Positions 8,514 through 17,323 are shown, counted from the first letter of the stretch. The stretch: 64,000 nt of DNA from Pseudomonas matsuisoli (GCF_014647635.1 NZ_BMPO01000003.1:1-64000); one strand, 5' to 3'. A program made the numbers and translations. The notes: generated by a model not told the origin, from the sequence alone.

Positions 8514-9025
8514 TTCAACACCCGTAAGGCAGGTTTCGGGGAATGCGTTCCCTCGGCCAATTTGCGCAGGGCATCACGTGCCCGTGAAAGCCGAGACATC
8601 ACTGTGCCGATCGGCACCTTGAGCATGGTCGCGATTTCCTTGTAGCTGAGCCCCTCGACGGAAACCCAGTACAGCAGATTGCGCTGCTCCTCTGGTAGCC
8701 GCTCGAATGCCGATAACGTAGCGCCGGCGACGTACTCACGCTCCAGCGAGGCCTGAGTTGGTTCGTCGCCACGAAACAGCTCTAGAAAGCGCTGGTAACG
8801 CCGCGCCCGGCGGCAAGAATCGATGAAGCTGTGATAGACGATCGAGAACAGCCACGGACGAAGCTCACCCTCTACTTGCCGCGTACTCCAACGCGACAGC
8901 GCCTTCTCCAAACTGGTTTGTACAAGGTCGTCAGCGCCGCTGATGTCGCGCGTCAGCCAGCGGGCATACCGGCGCAATGCGGGTATCTGCTCGCGAAGCA
9001 CTTCATCGAGATCGTGTTTTCTCAT
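8510..9025 (-). CDS. ECF RNA polymerase sigma factor
   Basis: About 171 residues from the chosen ATG (MRKHDLDEVLREQ). Region 2 is seen in ALRRYARWLTRDISGADDLVQTSLEKAL and region 4 in LPEEQRNLLYWVSVEGLSYKEIATMLKVPIGTVMSRLSRARDAL. A longer reading from 9106 is excluded because the likely promoter (9054–9078) lies inside it; GGGA sits about nine bases before the chosen start. The gene is co-transcribed with its anti-sigma factor and divergent from a catalase-like peroxidase and cytochrome b561, a grouping known from other proteobacteria. It should recognise the two GGAATAAA-N13-CGTC promoters found between them. Confidence 0.88.
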   Translation of the reverse strand: MRKHDLDEVLREQIPALRRYARWLTRDISGADDLVQTSLEKALSRWSTRQVEGELRPWLFSIVYHSFIDSCRRARRYQRFLELFRGDEPTQASLEREYVAGATLSAFERLPEEQRNLLYWVSVEGLSYKEIATMLKVPIGTVMSRLSRARDALRKLAEGTHSPKPALRVLK

Positions 9026-9053
9026 GGGCCATCCCATCGGTGGATAGCGTGAA

Positions 9054-9078
9054 GACGTCCGGGCGCGGATTTTATTCC
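9054..9078 (-). promoter_or_regulatory. Probable ECF promoter of the sigma/anti-sigma operon
   Basis: On the minus strand GGAATAAA is followed after 13 bases by CGTC. The same pair of elements with the same spacing occurs on the plus strand at 9093–9117. It places the transcript start near 9047, about 20 bases before the sigma-factor ATG, so it implies autoregulation. Confidence 0.65.
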
Positions 9079-9092
9079 ATGAACATATGCAG

Positions 9093-9117
9093 GGAATAAA
9101 GCCCATCGGCGTTCGTC
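9093..9117 (+). promoter_or_regulatory. Probable ECF promoter of the catalase–cytochrome operon
   Basis: GGAATAAA, 13 bases, then CGTC on the plus strand, a copy of the divergent element at 9054–9078. Transcription would begin near 9124, leaving a 25-base leader with AGGAG before the ATG at 9150. Confidence 0.65.
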
Positions 9118-9149
9118 TGTCCTGGCATTACCCATCAGGAGCATGACCA

Positions 9150-10229
9150 ATGGACTCATCGCGTACCCCTACCTGGCGATGGCTATTCATCGCCGCAGCG
9201 ATTGCCGTTTTTGCCGGGCTGTTCGCCTACGTCGGTGGCTGGATCGCGCCCAATCGACTGACACCAAAAAAGATCGTCGACACCCTCGAGGATAATGCAG
9301 GCGTCCATCCAGGCTACCGACGCAATCACAGCAAAGGCATCTGCGTTGCCGGCACCTTCACGAGCAGCGGCCAGGCGGCTGACTACTCCATAGCCGCGCT
9401 CTTCGCGCCGGGTGATACCCCAGTCGTTGGCCGGTTCGCCCTGCCCGGTGGCAACCCTTACGCGCCGGACAACAGCGTACCGATTCGCAGTTTCGCGTTG
9501 CGCTTCACTCAGTCGGACGGCCAGCAGTGGCGCACCGGAATGAACAGTATGCCGGTCTTCCCCGTGGCCACGCCGGAAGCATTCTTCGCGCAGCTACAGG
9601 CCGGCCGGCCTGATCCGGCCACCGGCAAACCGGACCCTGCGCGAATGAAAGCGTTCTTCGACGCTCACCCCGAAGCGTCCGCGTTTCTGAAATGGGTGAA
9701 GACCGCGAAACCGTCCGCCAGCTACGCGACGGAAACGTATTGGGGCTTGAACGCGTTCTACTTCGTAAATGAACAGGGTGAACGTCAGGCCGTGCGCTGG
9801 GAGGTCGTGCCTGAACAGGCAATGGACGACACTGCCAGTCCTGATACTAGCGATCCCAATTACCTAGCATTCGACCTAGAGCAACGGTTGGCCTCCGGCG
9901 CGCTACGCTGGCGGCTATTGGTAACACTCGCGGCGCCCGGTGACCCCGTCGACGATGCCACCAAAACCTGGCCTGCGAATCGCCCGCAGATCGATGCCGG
10001 CACCCTGGTACTGAACCAGGTTCAACCCCAGGACAGCGGCGAATGCCGCGACATCAACTACGACCCGACCATCCTTCCGCAGGGCATCGAAATTTCATCG
10101 GACCCCCTGTTGCCCGCACGCTCTGCGGCCTACGCAGACTCCTACCTCCGCCGTACGGGCGAGGAGGCGCATCTCCCCAGCACCTCTCGACCAGGCGACG
10201 CCCACCTTGCAGGGAGCAAGCACCCATGA
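9150..10229 (+). CDS. Catalase family peroxidase, membrane-anchored, periplasmic (SrpA-like)
   Basis: A 359-residue minimal catalase-fold haem peroxidase. Residues 12–32 form a signal anchor, placing the enzyme in the periplasm. The distal histidine is in YRRNHSKGICVAGTF (about residue 60), the fold core appears in RSFALRFTQSDGQQW, and the likely proximal haem-ligand tyrosine is in RSAAYADSYLRR near the C-terminus. Length is far below full catalases, as expected for this subfamily, which acts more as a peroxidase on organic peroxides or H2O2. AGGAG precedes the ATG. It overlaps the cytochrome b561 gene by four bases; that protein is the probable electron donor. Both are expected to be under the neighbouring ECF sigma factor. 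Confidence 0.88.
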   Translation: MDSSRTPTWRWLFIAAAIAVFAGLFAYVGGWIAPNRLTPKKIVDTLEDNAGVHPGYRRNHSKGICVAGTFTSSGQAADYSIAALFAPGDTPVVGRFALPGGNPYAPDNSVPIRSFALRFTQSDGQQWRTGMNSMPVFPVATPEAFFAQLQAGRPDPATGKPDPARMKAFFDAHPEASAFLKWVKTAKPSASYATETYWGLNAFYFVNEQGERQAVRWEVVPEQAMDDTASPDTSDPNYLAFDLEQRLASGALRWRLLVTLAAPGDPVDDATKTWPANRPQIDAGTLVLNQVQPQDSGECRDINYDPTILPQGIEISSDPLLPARSAAYADSYLRRTGEEAHLPSTSRPGDAHLAGSKHP

Positions 10230-10774
10230 AATCAACGCCTACCGCCTTCTCCTTGCCCGCGCGAATCCTGCACTGGCTGATGGCCGTCCTCGTATTGGCA
10301 ATGCTGTTCATTGGCGTCGGCATGGTGGCCAGCGTCTCCGAACGCCACCAATGGCTGATCGGCCTGCACAAACCGCTGGGTATCGCGATCTTGATCCTAG
10401 TTCTGCTACGGCTCTATGTCCGCTGGCGCTATCCCGCACCGCCGCTGCCGGCCGATCTTCCCACTTGGCAACGCATGGGCGCCTACCTTTCGCACTCGGC
10501 ACTCTACGCATTGATGCTCGCCATGCCTCTCGTTGGCTGGGCGATGCTGTCCGCCGGTGGCTACCCGATCACGCTTGGCTACGGCGTCCAGCTGCCACCG
10601 ATCGTCCCCGCCGGACCCGCGCTGTTTTCGGTGCTTCGCTATGCGCACCAGTACCTCGCGTACCTGCTGTTTCTAACGTTTTTGCTGCATATGGGCGCGG
10701 CGCTGTATCACGGGCTCATTCGACGAGACGGGGTGCTGCGTAGCATGATGCGAGGGAAGCGTATAGAAGAATGA
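10226..10774 (+). CDS. Cytochrome b561
   Basis: About 182 residues with four membrane helices. Candidate haem-ligand histidines are in RILHWLMA (helix 1), LIGLHKPLG (helix 2 start), RYAHQYLAYL and FLLHMGAALYHGLI (late helices), matching the b561/prokaryotic cytochrome b pattern. GGGAG lies before the ATG, and the start overlaps the catalase stop in ATGA. It probably carries electrons from the quinone pool across the membrane to the periplasmic peroxidase; this coupling is inferred from conserved co-occurrence, not seen directly. Confidence 0.88.
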   Translation: MKSTPTAFSLPARILHWLMAVLVLAMLFIGVGMVASVSERHQWLIGLHKPLGIAILILVLLRLYVRWRYPAPPLPADLPTWQRMGAYLSHSALYALMLAMPLVGWAMLSAGGYPITLGYGVQLPPIVPAGPALFSVLRYAHQYLAYLLFLTFLLHMGAALYHGLIRRDGVLRSMMRGKRIEE

Positions 10775-10843
10775 CCTTCGATTTCCGACATCGACTGATG
10801 GCGTCCCCGGACGACCAAACCGGCAAACAAAAAGCAGCCGGCG

Positions 10844-11539
10844 TCACTCCCTCACCATCAACATGATCGCATCGCGCTTATCCAGCAGGTGATGGCGGAG
10901 AATCTCGCTGAGCGTCTTGCCATCCCGCGCTTCCAACGCTTCGATCATCTCCTCGTGGTCACGCAGTGCCCGATCCCATTTCGGTGCCTGATGGTTAGAC
11001 AGATAGCGCAGCGCTTGAATGCGCCGGTTCAGCGAAAGATACACCTGCCGCAATTCGCTGTTGCGCGCCGCCTTGTTGATCAGATCGTGAATGGCCTGAT
11101 TACGCTGGTAGTAACCCGGTAGATCATTCTGATTTTTGCTCACGACCATGGCGTCGTGCAGCGACTTGATATCACTGAGTTCTTGCCCAGTGATGCGCTC
11201 ACAAGCGAGCTCACCCGCGAACGCTTCGATACCGCTGATCAGTTCGAAGGTCTCGCGAATTTCGAGTTCCGACATGCGCGAGACGCTCGCGCCGCGGTTA
11301 GGGCTGATATCGATCAAACCCTCTACGGCGAGCACTTTCAGCGCTTCCCGCAACGGCGTGCGAGAGATACCCAGCGTTTCGCACAGTTCACGCTCATTGA
11401 GCTTCTTGCCCGGCGGCAAAATACCCTCAGTAATGAAACCTCTCAGGTGCTCGACGACGACATCGTGAAGTCGTTGCCGCTCGACGCGAAGCATGGGTCT
11501 AGAGCCTCCGGTGCTTTCGAGGACTTCAATATTCTGCAT
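10844..11539 (-). CDS. GntR family regulator, FCD subfamily
   Basis: About 231 residues from the ATG at 11539, which has AAAGGGGG just upstream; a longer in-frame reading to 11602 is less likely. The N-terminal winged helix (LHDVVVEHLRGFITEG, then LNERELCETLGISRTPLREAL) is followed by an FCD ligand-binding domain with a likely metal-binding histidine set (around YYQRNQAIHDLI, LRDHEEMIEAL, LRHHLLDKRDA). Divergent from the aminotransferase–MFS–hydratase operon, it is the probable repressor of that operon; FCD regulators usually sense the carboxylic acid being degraded. Confidence 0.88.
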   Translation of the reverse strand: MQNIEVLESTGGSRPMLRVERQRLHDVVVEHLRGFITEGILPPGKKLNERELCETLGISRTPLREALKVLAVEGLIDISPNRGASVSRMSELEIRETFELISGIEAFAGELACERITGQELSDIKSLHDAMVVSKNQNDLPGYYQRNQAIHDLINKAARNSELRQVYLSLNRRIQALRYLSNHQAPKWDRALRDHEEMIEALEARDGKTLSEILRHHLLDKRDAIMLMVRE

Positions 11540-11626
11540 GCCACCCCCTTTACCCAAATGCCAGATTGCGCGTTCTTTATACTGAAAATGCCGGTATCTC
11601 ACCCGATATTAGCTCAATTTAAACGT

Positions 11627-11654
11627 TTGACAGCGCCTGGACACCTGCTAGGTT
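11627..11654 (+). promoter_or_regulatory. Sigma-70 promoter of the aminotransferase operon
   Basis: TTGACA, 16 bases, TAGGTT. It lies 40 bases before the aminotransferase start codon in the interval shared with the divergent GntR gene. Confidence 0.6.
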
Positions 11655-11656
11655 TT

Positions 11657-11673
11657 TTGCATTCAAAATACAA
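11657..11673. promoter_or_regulatory. Possible GntR operator
   Basis: The inverted repeat TTGCAT–N5–ATACAA (one mismatch) covers the expected transcription start of the promoter at 11627–11654. FCD-type regulators often bind TTGTAT/ATACAA-like half sites. Binding is inferred only from position and symmetry. Confidence 0.4.
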
Positions 11674-11693
11674 AAACAAAAGGAAAACCGATC

Positions 11694-12905
11694 ATGCTGA
11701 AACTCGACAACCATCCGGCTGGCCGTCATTTTTTGCAGATTCCGGGGCCAAGCCCTGTGCCTGATCGCATCCTGCGTGCGATGAGTTACCCGACCATCGA
11801 TCACCGCGGTCCCGAGTTCGGTACGCTCGGTCTGAAAGTGCTCGATGGCATCAAGCAAATCTTCAAGACAGGTCACCCAGTCGTCATTTATCCAGCCTCA
11901 GGCACGGGCGCTTGGGAGGCCGCGCTGTGCAACACCCTCAGCGCCGGCGACGAAGTGCTCATGTTCGAAACCGGTCACTTCGCCACGCTTTGGCAAAAGA
12001 TGGCTCTCAAGCTCGGCTTGAAGCCTCAATTCATCGGATACCCCGGGACAGAGGGCTGGCGTCACGGTGTAGACGCACAAATGATCGAGGACCACCTGCG
12101 CAAGGACAGCGGCCAGCGCATCAAGGCCGTTTGCGTCGTTCATAACGAAACCAGTACTGGCGTGACATCCAATATCGCGGCTGTGCGCAAGGCGATCGAC
12201 GCGGCCGGCCACCCAGCGCTGCTTCTCGTAGACACGATTTCCGGGCTGGCGTCCGCCGATTATCGTCATGACGAATGGGGCGTCGATGTGACGATCTCCG
12301 GATCCCAAAAAGGCCTGATGCTCCCGCCTGGCATCAGCTTCAATGCGCTCTCACCCAAAGCCCTGGAGGCCAACAAGAGTGCGGATTTACCCCGCAGCTT
12401 TTGGGCTTGGGACGAGATCGTCGAGATGAACAAGACCGGGTACTGGCCGTATACCCCGAACACCAACCTGCTGTACGGCCTCGCCGAAGCGCTGGACATG
12501 ATTTTGGATGAAGGCCTGAAAAACGTGTTCGAGCGACACAACCGCCTGGCCCACGCCTGTCGCACGGCGGTCAACGCCTGGGGGCTGGACATCCAATGCG
12601 CGGACCCTACCGTGTACAGCCCGGTTCTGACCGGCGTGATGACGCCAGAAAACGTCGACGCCGATGCCATCCGCAAAACGATCTACGAACACTTCGACAT
12701 GTCCCTCGGGACTGGTCTGGGCAAGGTCAAAGGTCGCATGTTCCGCATCGGCCACTTGGGCGACTGCAACGACCTGACCCTTATGGCGACCCTTACCGGT
12801 TGCGAAATGGGCTTGCAGATGTCTGGCGTAAAACTCCAGTCCAGCGGTGTGCTCGCGGCGATGGACTACCTGTCGAGCCACCCTTCCCCCTTGCGACGCG
12901 AATGA
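11694..12905 (+). CDS. Class V aminotransferase (serine/alanine–glyoxylate type)
   Basis: A 403-residue PLP enzyme resembling serine–glyoxylate and alanine–glyoxylate aminotransferases. LQIPGPSPVPDRILRAM opens the fold, YPASGTGAWEAAL binds the cofactor phosphate, VHNETSTGVTSNI and VDTISGLASADY form the aspartate region, and the Schiff-base lysine is in SGSQKGLMLPPG (about residue 206). AAGG precedes the ATG. It heads an operon with an MFS carrier and a hydratase under a divergent GntR gene, so it probably deaminates a dedicated substrate rather than serving general glyoxylate metabolism. The true amino donor is unknown. Confidence 0.85.
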   Translation: MLKLDNHPAGRHFLQIPGPSPVPDRILRAMSYPTIDHRGPEFGTLGLKVLDGIKQIFKTGHPVVIYPASGTGAWEAALCNTLSAGDEVLMFETGHFATLWQKMALKLGLKPQFIGYPGTEGWRHGVDAQMIEDHLRKDSGQRIKAVCVVHNETSTGVTSNIAAVRKAIDAAGHPALLLVDTISGLASADYRHDEWGVDVTISGSQKGLMLPPGISFNALSPKALEANKSADLPRSFWAWDEIVEMNKTGYWPYTPNTNLLYGLAEALDMILDEGLKNVFERHNRLAHACRTAVNAWGLDIQCADPTVYSPVLTGVMTPENVDADAIRKTIYEHFDMSLGTGLGKVKGRMFRIGHLGDCNDLTLMATLTGCEMGLQMSGVKLQSSGVLAAMDYLSSHPSPLRRE

Positions 12906-13011
12906 TCGGACAGGTGCCGCGTCCCCCGCCCGGCACCCGTTATTGACCGACCTCACTATCCCGAATTAACGCGCCACCCCCGGCGCGCACAATAAGAAAT
13001 TGGAGATAGAC

Positions 13012-14310
13012 ATGAAATTCTTACGTCTGCGCCCCACCACTGTGGTGTTGAGCATGCTCTGCGCCATGTACTTCATCACATATCTGGACCGCGTCAACGT
13101 CAGTACCGCAGCTGTCGGTTTCGGCGCGGAGTTCGATCTCACCAAGACCGAGATAGGGATCATCTTTTCCGCCTTCGCCTATCCCTATCTCGTCTTCCAG
13201 ATCATCGGCGGCTGGGTGAGCGACCGCTTTGGCGCCAAGCGAACGCTGGTGGTTTGCGGGATGGTATGGGCCGGCGCCACCGCGCTGACCGGGCTCGCCG
13301 GCGGTTTTGTGTCGCTGATCATCGCGCGCATCCTACTCGGCCTTGGTGAAGGCGCGACGTTCCCGGCTGCTACGGCGGCAATGTCGAGGTGGGTGCCGAA
13401 GGAAAATCGCGGCTTCGCACAAGGCATCACTCACGCCTTCGCACGTCTGGGCAATGCCCTGGCTCCAGCGGCGATGATCGCCGTCATGGCCGCCTATGGC
13501 TGGCGCGAATCGTTTTATGTCTGCGCGGCCATCAGCTTCGTGTGGGTGATGCTGTGGATGCTGGTCTTCACGGAATTGCCAAAAGACCATCCGCGCATTT
13601 CGCAGCAGGAGCTCGACTCTCTGCCCCCGCCGAAACCCAAGAACAAGCTGCCGCTCCCCTGGGGGCGCCTCTTCAAACGCATGAGCCCGGTGATCGTCGT
13701 TTACTTCTGCTACGGGTGGACGCTCTGGCTGCTTTTGAGCTGGGTACCGATGTATTTCATGAACATGGGATTGGACCTGAAGAACACCGCGATCTTTGCG
13801 TCCACCGTCTTCTTCGGCGGTGTCGTCGGCGATACGTTGGGCGGCATCATCAGCGACCGCCTCTATGCACGCACCGGCGACCTGAACAAGGCGCGAAGCC
13901 TGATGGTCGCGATCTGCCTGTCGTTCACATTGCTGGCGCTCCTGCCCTTGATGTTCACCAAGGACATTTACGTCTCCCTAGCCTGCCTGGCTACCGCCTT
14001 CTTCTTTTCGGAACTGACCATCGGCCCGATGTGGGCGATCCCAATGGACATCGCACCGGACCATTCAGGCACTGCCAGCGGGATGATGAACACCGGCTCC
14101 GCCATGGCCGCCATCATCAGCCCTGTCGCCGCCGGCATGCTGATCGACCAGTTCGGTAACTGGCAACTGCCGTTTCTGGTGAGCATCGTACTGCTGGCGA
14201 TCGGCGTGGTGCTGTCGTTCCGGATGAAGCCCCAAAACAAGTTCGACTATGGCAAACCGATGCCGCCCTTGAATCCAAAGCCATCCGTCGCGATCGCCGT
14301 GAACAAATAA
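13012..14310 (+). CDS. MFS transporter, anion:cation symporter family
   Basis: About 432 residues, twelve membrane helices. The ATG at 13012 follows GGAGATAG; an in-frame TTG at 13000 is less likely. RVNVSTAAVGFGAEFDLTK and GWVSDRFGAKRTLVVCG contain the family loop motif, and RILLGLGEGATFPAATAA is typical of the ACS branch that imports sugar acids, phthalate or other organic anions. Two Asp/Arg loop motifs (GIISDRLYART) also fit. It lies between the aminotransferase and hydratase genes and probably imports the compound they degrade. Confidence 0.87.
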   Translation: MKFLRLRPTTVVLSMLCAMYFITYLDRVNVSTAAVGFGAEFDLTKTEIGIIFSAFAYPYLVFQIIGGWVSDRFGAKRTLVVCGMVWAGATALTGLAGGFVSLIIARILLGLGEGATFPAATAAMSRWVPKENRGFAQGITHAFARLGNALAPAAMIAVMAAYGWRESFYVCAAISFVWVMLWMLVFTELPKDHPRISQQELDSLPPPKPKNKLPLPWGRLFKRMSPVIVVYFCYGWTLWLLLSWVPMYFMNMGLDLKNTAIFASTVFFGGVVGDTLGGIISDRLYARTGDLNKARSLMVAICLSFTLLALLPLMFTKDIYVSLACLATAFFFSELTIGPMWAIPMDIAPDHSGTASGMMNTGSAMAAIISPVAAGMLIDQFGNWQLPFLVSIVLLAIGVVLSFRMKPQNKFDYGKPMPPLNPKPSVAIAVNK

Positions 14311-14360
14311 GCCCTTCTCTACCTGGAAATCAGGTGAACGCTTACTCGAGGACTACCGCC

Positions 14361-15119
14361 ATGACATCACCTGCTACTCGCCTGGCCGAACTGCTCGTCC
14401 AGGCGCAACAGGAACAGACGCTTCTGCACGAGATACCGCACGACCTTACGCCCCAGGACAGAGATGCGGCGTACTGCGTCCAGGATGAAACCTTGAAATT
14501 ACGCGGCGTCGAAGCCGGCGGCTGGAAGGTAGGGTCGAAATCAGACACCGATCCCATTCGCGGATCGGTGCTGCCGCGCGACTGTCTCTTTCCTACCGGA
14601 CACGCGTTCGAACATGCTCGTTACCGGCCTGCAGGTCTCGAACTGGAAATTGCGTTCCGCTTCAAACACGCCTTCGACGCGCGCGACGAACCCTATAGCA
14701 ACGAAGAAGTGATGGACGCCATCGGCGAGATGGCCGCGGCGATCGAACTCGTTTCTAGCCGCTTCTCGACGTATCCCCAGGTCGAACCCTTGATACAGCT
14801 AGCCGACCTGCTCAACCACGGCGCGCTGGTCGTAGGCAAGTTCGTGCCCTATCGAAAAGACTTCGACTTCATCGCCCCCGCGGTGGAATTGACGTTCGCC
14901 GAAGAAAACATCGTCCCAGCCGAGACAGGCAACCCAGCCGGCGACCCAAGACGCCTACTTCCGTGGCTGGTCAATCACTACACCCAACACGGCCAGACTT
15001 TGCCGAAGGACTTCGTCGTCACGACGGGTTCCTACACAGGAATGCATTTCGCCAAGACGCCGGGTGAGCTGCACGGACAGATTGTCGGCCTGCCCGATGT
15101 TTCGCTGCGGTTGGTTTAG
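14361..15119 (+). CDS. 2-keto-4-pentenoate hydratase-like enzyme
   Basis: About 252 residues of the fumarylacetoacetate-hydrolase/2-oxopent-4-enoate hydratase family. The ATG at 14361 has GAGGA eight bases before it; a GTG at 14334 is less likely. AAYCVQDETLKLRG, GWKVGSKSDTDPIRGSVLP and LELEIAFRF contain the acidic metal ligands (Glu-x-Glu), and the C-terminal VTTGSYTGMHFAKTPGE is highly typical. It probably hydrates a dienoate or acts on a related 2-oxo acid made by the operon. A 108-bp, 89%-identical relic of its 3' end lies at 17324–17431. Confidence 0.85.
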   Translation: MTSPATRLAELLVQAQQEQTLLHEIPHDLTPQDRDAAYCVQDETLKLRGVEAGGWKVGSKSDTDPIRGSVLPRDCLFPTGHAFEHARYRPAGLELEIAFRFKHAFDARDEPYSNEEVMDAIGEMAAAIELVSSRFSTYPQVEPLIQLADLLNHGALVVGKFVPYRKDFDFIAPAVELTFAEENIVPAETGNPAGDPRRLLPWLVNHYTQHGQTLPKDFVVTTGSYTGMHFAKTPGELHGQIVGLPDVSLRLV

Positions 15120-15646
15120 ATCGCTTGACGGTCGCGGCAATCAGTAGCGCGGCCAGTGGACAATCGCGGTGACGCCGGATAGGTATTCGGCCCTCGCCGG
15201 CAGGATTAACGCCAACAGCTCTTCCGCGCTGGCGTAATCGTCAACACCTTATTCCGTCGAGCCGACGCCTTGAACAACAAGCCCAGCGCCACATCGAATA
15301 GGTCAGACGTGAACGGACGATCGATACCCAGGCTCAGGATCATCGTCACTGCTTGAAAATACAGGCTTCGCCACTCGGTATCCGCCTTCAGCCCGCCACG
15401 TCATGCCACCCGGTTGGGATGCTTCGGTAACCGGATTGCCTTCGACGGCAGCGAATTCGAGATGTTGAACAACCACGACCGCCATTTTTCTTGCATCAGC
15501 CGAGGTGAAGGATGAGGAAATCGCGGTCACGTATCCGCCGTTAACTGGCCGCATTCCACCTGGCTGGCTAGCATGTAAGGATGATCTCCGAAGAGACGTT
15601 GTAAGTCTGAAGGAAACAACCGCAAGCTCATAAGCAGGAGCTGCTC
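15120..15646 (-). pseudogene. Decayed coding DNA, possibly a TetR-like regulator and an SDR tail
   Basis: No intact gene fits this 527-base gap. On the minus strand one frame (about 15370–15260) reads SLYFQAVTMILSLGIDRPFT and DLFDVALGLLFKASARR, which looks like the end of a TetR-type ligand domain. A second frame upstream (15554–15303) is open for 83 codons and could be its frameshifted front part. Further on (about 15240–15142) YASAEELLALIL and ARAEYLSGVTAIV resemble the C-terminus of a short-chain dehydrogenase, directly preceded by a stop. All family assignments are impressions; the broken frames are visible. Confidence 0.3.
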
Positions 15647-17221
15647 ATGGCAACGCGTCGTACTAGGCTATTGGTTGTCGCGGCCATGCTGGGTTGTCTT
15701 GCCTTCGCGACCCCGGTCTCAGTCACGATGTACATGGCGTGGCAGCGAGGCCATGAGGACGCCGATGCATCGCTTGATCTGCTGGCTAGTCATATCCTTC
15801 GTCGCGCAGCCATGCTGCGCTTCCAATCGAATGCGGCCATCGACAGACTGGTTGCTGGCGGTGTACAGGAGGCCTGCACGGTCGACGACCTCGACCAAAT
15901 GCGCCGAGCGGCGGCTTCTTCCGGTTACATGCAGGGCATTGGGCGCATGCGCGGTAACTGGCTGCAATGCTCCAGTCTGACGGGGAACACGCCCACTGAT
16001 CTTGGCGCTCCAGACCGAAGCTATCCTCTCCCCGGTTCACCCCTGGCCTGGGATCGGGTCCGGTTGCCTCGCATTGACCACACACGTTTCGCTGTCACGG
16101 CTCGTGCGGGCTACGCGGTGCTGTCGCTACCGGAACTGGTTTCAGACATTCCGCTACCGCCTGGCGCGGTTGTTGGCCAGTTCGCGACAGGCGATCGCAA
16201 GGTCATGCGAGCCAGCGGTGATATCGATAGCGAATGGCTGCAACATTTCTCCGGCAAGAACACCTCTTTCGAAGACAGCCAGGGTCGCTGGGTCGCCATC
16301 AAGCTTTCCGACCTTGGCTACACCGCCGCCGTCGCCGCCATGCCTGCGTCGCTGGTCATGACGTATGTCTACAATGCAGCCATCGGTCTATTGCCGGTCG
16401 GGCTCGCCATCGGCAGCGCCCTGTTGGCGATCGTGTTATGGCGAACGCATTATCTGCTCTCAATCGGAGCCCGTTTGAAACGAGCCTTGCGGCGCAGAGA
16501 GTTCCATCTGGTTTATCAACCGGTGATGAATCTTCGTACCAACCGCTGTGAAGGTGCCGAGGCACTTATCCGATGGTCGCCCCCGGATGAACAAGGGATG
16601 AGCCCGACGGCCTTCATCCCCGCGGCTGAAAGGCACGGTCTCATCCAGCAGGTGACAGCCCAGGTGATGGATATCGTTGCACGTGATGCGGTCACGTTGA
16701 TCATGGCGTTCCCCGACATTCATATCGCCATCAACTTTTCTGCTGAAGACCTCCACTCAGTGGAAACCGAAGCGCGCCTCTTAGCGCTCCTGAATCTTGC
16801 GGGCGCGCAATCGCACAACATCATGATCGAGGCGACTGAACGAGGGCTGATGAAACCTGAAAAAGCCAAGGATTTTCTGATGTCGATACGTGCGAGAGGA
16901 TTCAAGGTCGCCATCGATGACTTCGGAACCGGTCACTCCAGCCTGTCCTACCTGGCAACCTATGAGTTGGATGTGCTGAAGATCGACAAGATGTTCGTCG
17001 ATTCCTTCGAGCAAGAATCTCCCACCACGAAGGTGGCGTTTCACATCATCGAGATGGCGAGAGCCCTGGGGTTGGAAATGATCGCCGAAGGCGTGGAGAC
17101 AGAGCACCAGCGCGACGTTCTGCGAGACGCTGGCGTTCATTACGCGCAAGGCTGGCTCTTCGCCAAACCGATGCCCATCGCGGAGCTGGCGGCGTTTATA
17201 CGATCGACCAATGATTCCTGA
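15647..17221 (+). CDS. Membrane c-di-GMP phosphodiesterase (CSS-motif sensor + EAL)
   Basis: A 524-residue inner-membrane protein. A helix at about 8–28 and one at about 240–262 flank a periplasmic sensor carrying the Cys-Ser-Ser motif (NWLQCSSLTG). The cytoplasmic EAL domain starts near 275. Catalytic and metal residues look complete: the signature E in GAEALIRW, INFSAEDL, MIEATERGL, AIDDFGTGHSSLSYL, LKIDKMFV, and EGVETEHQ followed by QGWLFAKPM. It should hydrolyse c-di-GMP in response to a periplasmic redox state, since CSS domains are known to respond to DsbA/DsbB oxidation. AGGAG precedes the ATG. It sits between the hydratase gene and a relic of a second hydratase. Confidence 0.9.
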   Translation: MATRRTRLLVVAAMLGCLAFATPVSVTMYMAWQRGHEDADASLDLLASHILRRAAMLRFQSNAAIDRLVAGGVQEACTVDDLDQMRRAAASSGYMQGIGRMRGNWLQCSSLTGNTPTDLGAPDRSYPLPGSPLAWDRVRLPRIDHTRFAVTARAGYAVLSLPELVSDIPLPPGAVVGQFATGDRKVMRASGDIDSEWLQHFSGKNTSFEDSQGRWVAIKLSDLGYTAAVAAMPASLVMTYVYNAAIGLLPVGLAIGSALLAIVLWRTHYLLSIGARLKRALRRREFHLVYQPVMNLRTNRCEGAEALIRWSPPDEQGMSPTAFIPAAERHGLIQQVTAQVMDIVARDAVTLIMAFPDIHIAINFSAEDLHSVETEARLLALLNLAGAQSHNIMIEATERGLMKPEKAKDFLMSIRARGFKVAIDDFGTGHSSLSYLATYELDVLKIDKMFVDSFEQESPTTKVAFHIIEMARALGLEMIAEGVETEHQRDVLRDAGVHYAQGWLFAKPMPIAELAAFIRSTNDS

Positions 17222-17323
17222 TGCTTGGCGTACCCAAAAGCCCCTCATATGAGCGGCCTCACCTGTTTTTCAGGGAACGCTGAACATGGTTAAGGCTGGC
17301 TCCCCACCGCAAGGCAACAATCG

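Noticed and set aside
9026-9106. Longer N-terminus for the ECF sigma factor
   Set aside because: The predicted promoter (9054–9078) lies inside this extension, and the added residues are not sigma-like.
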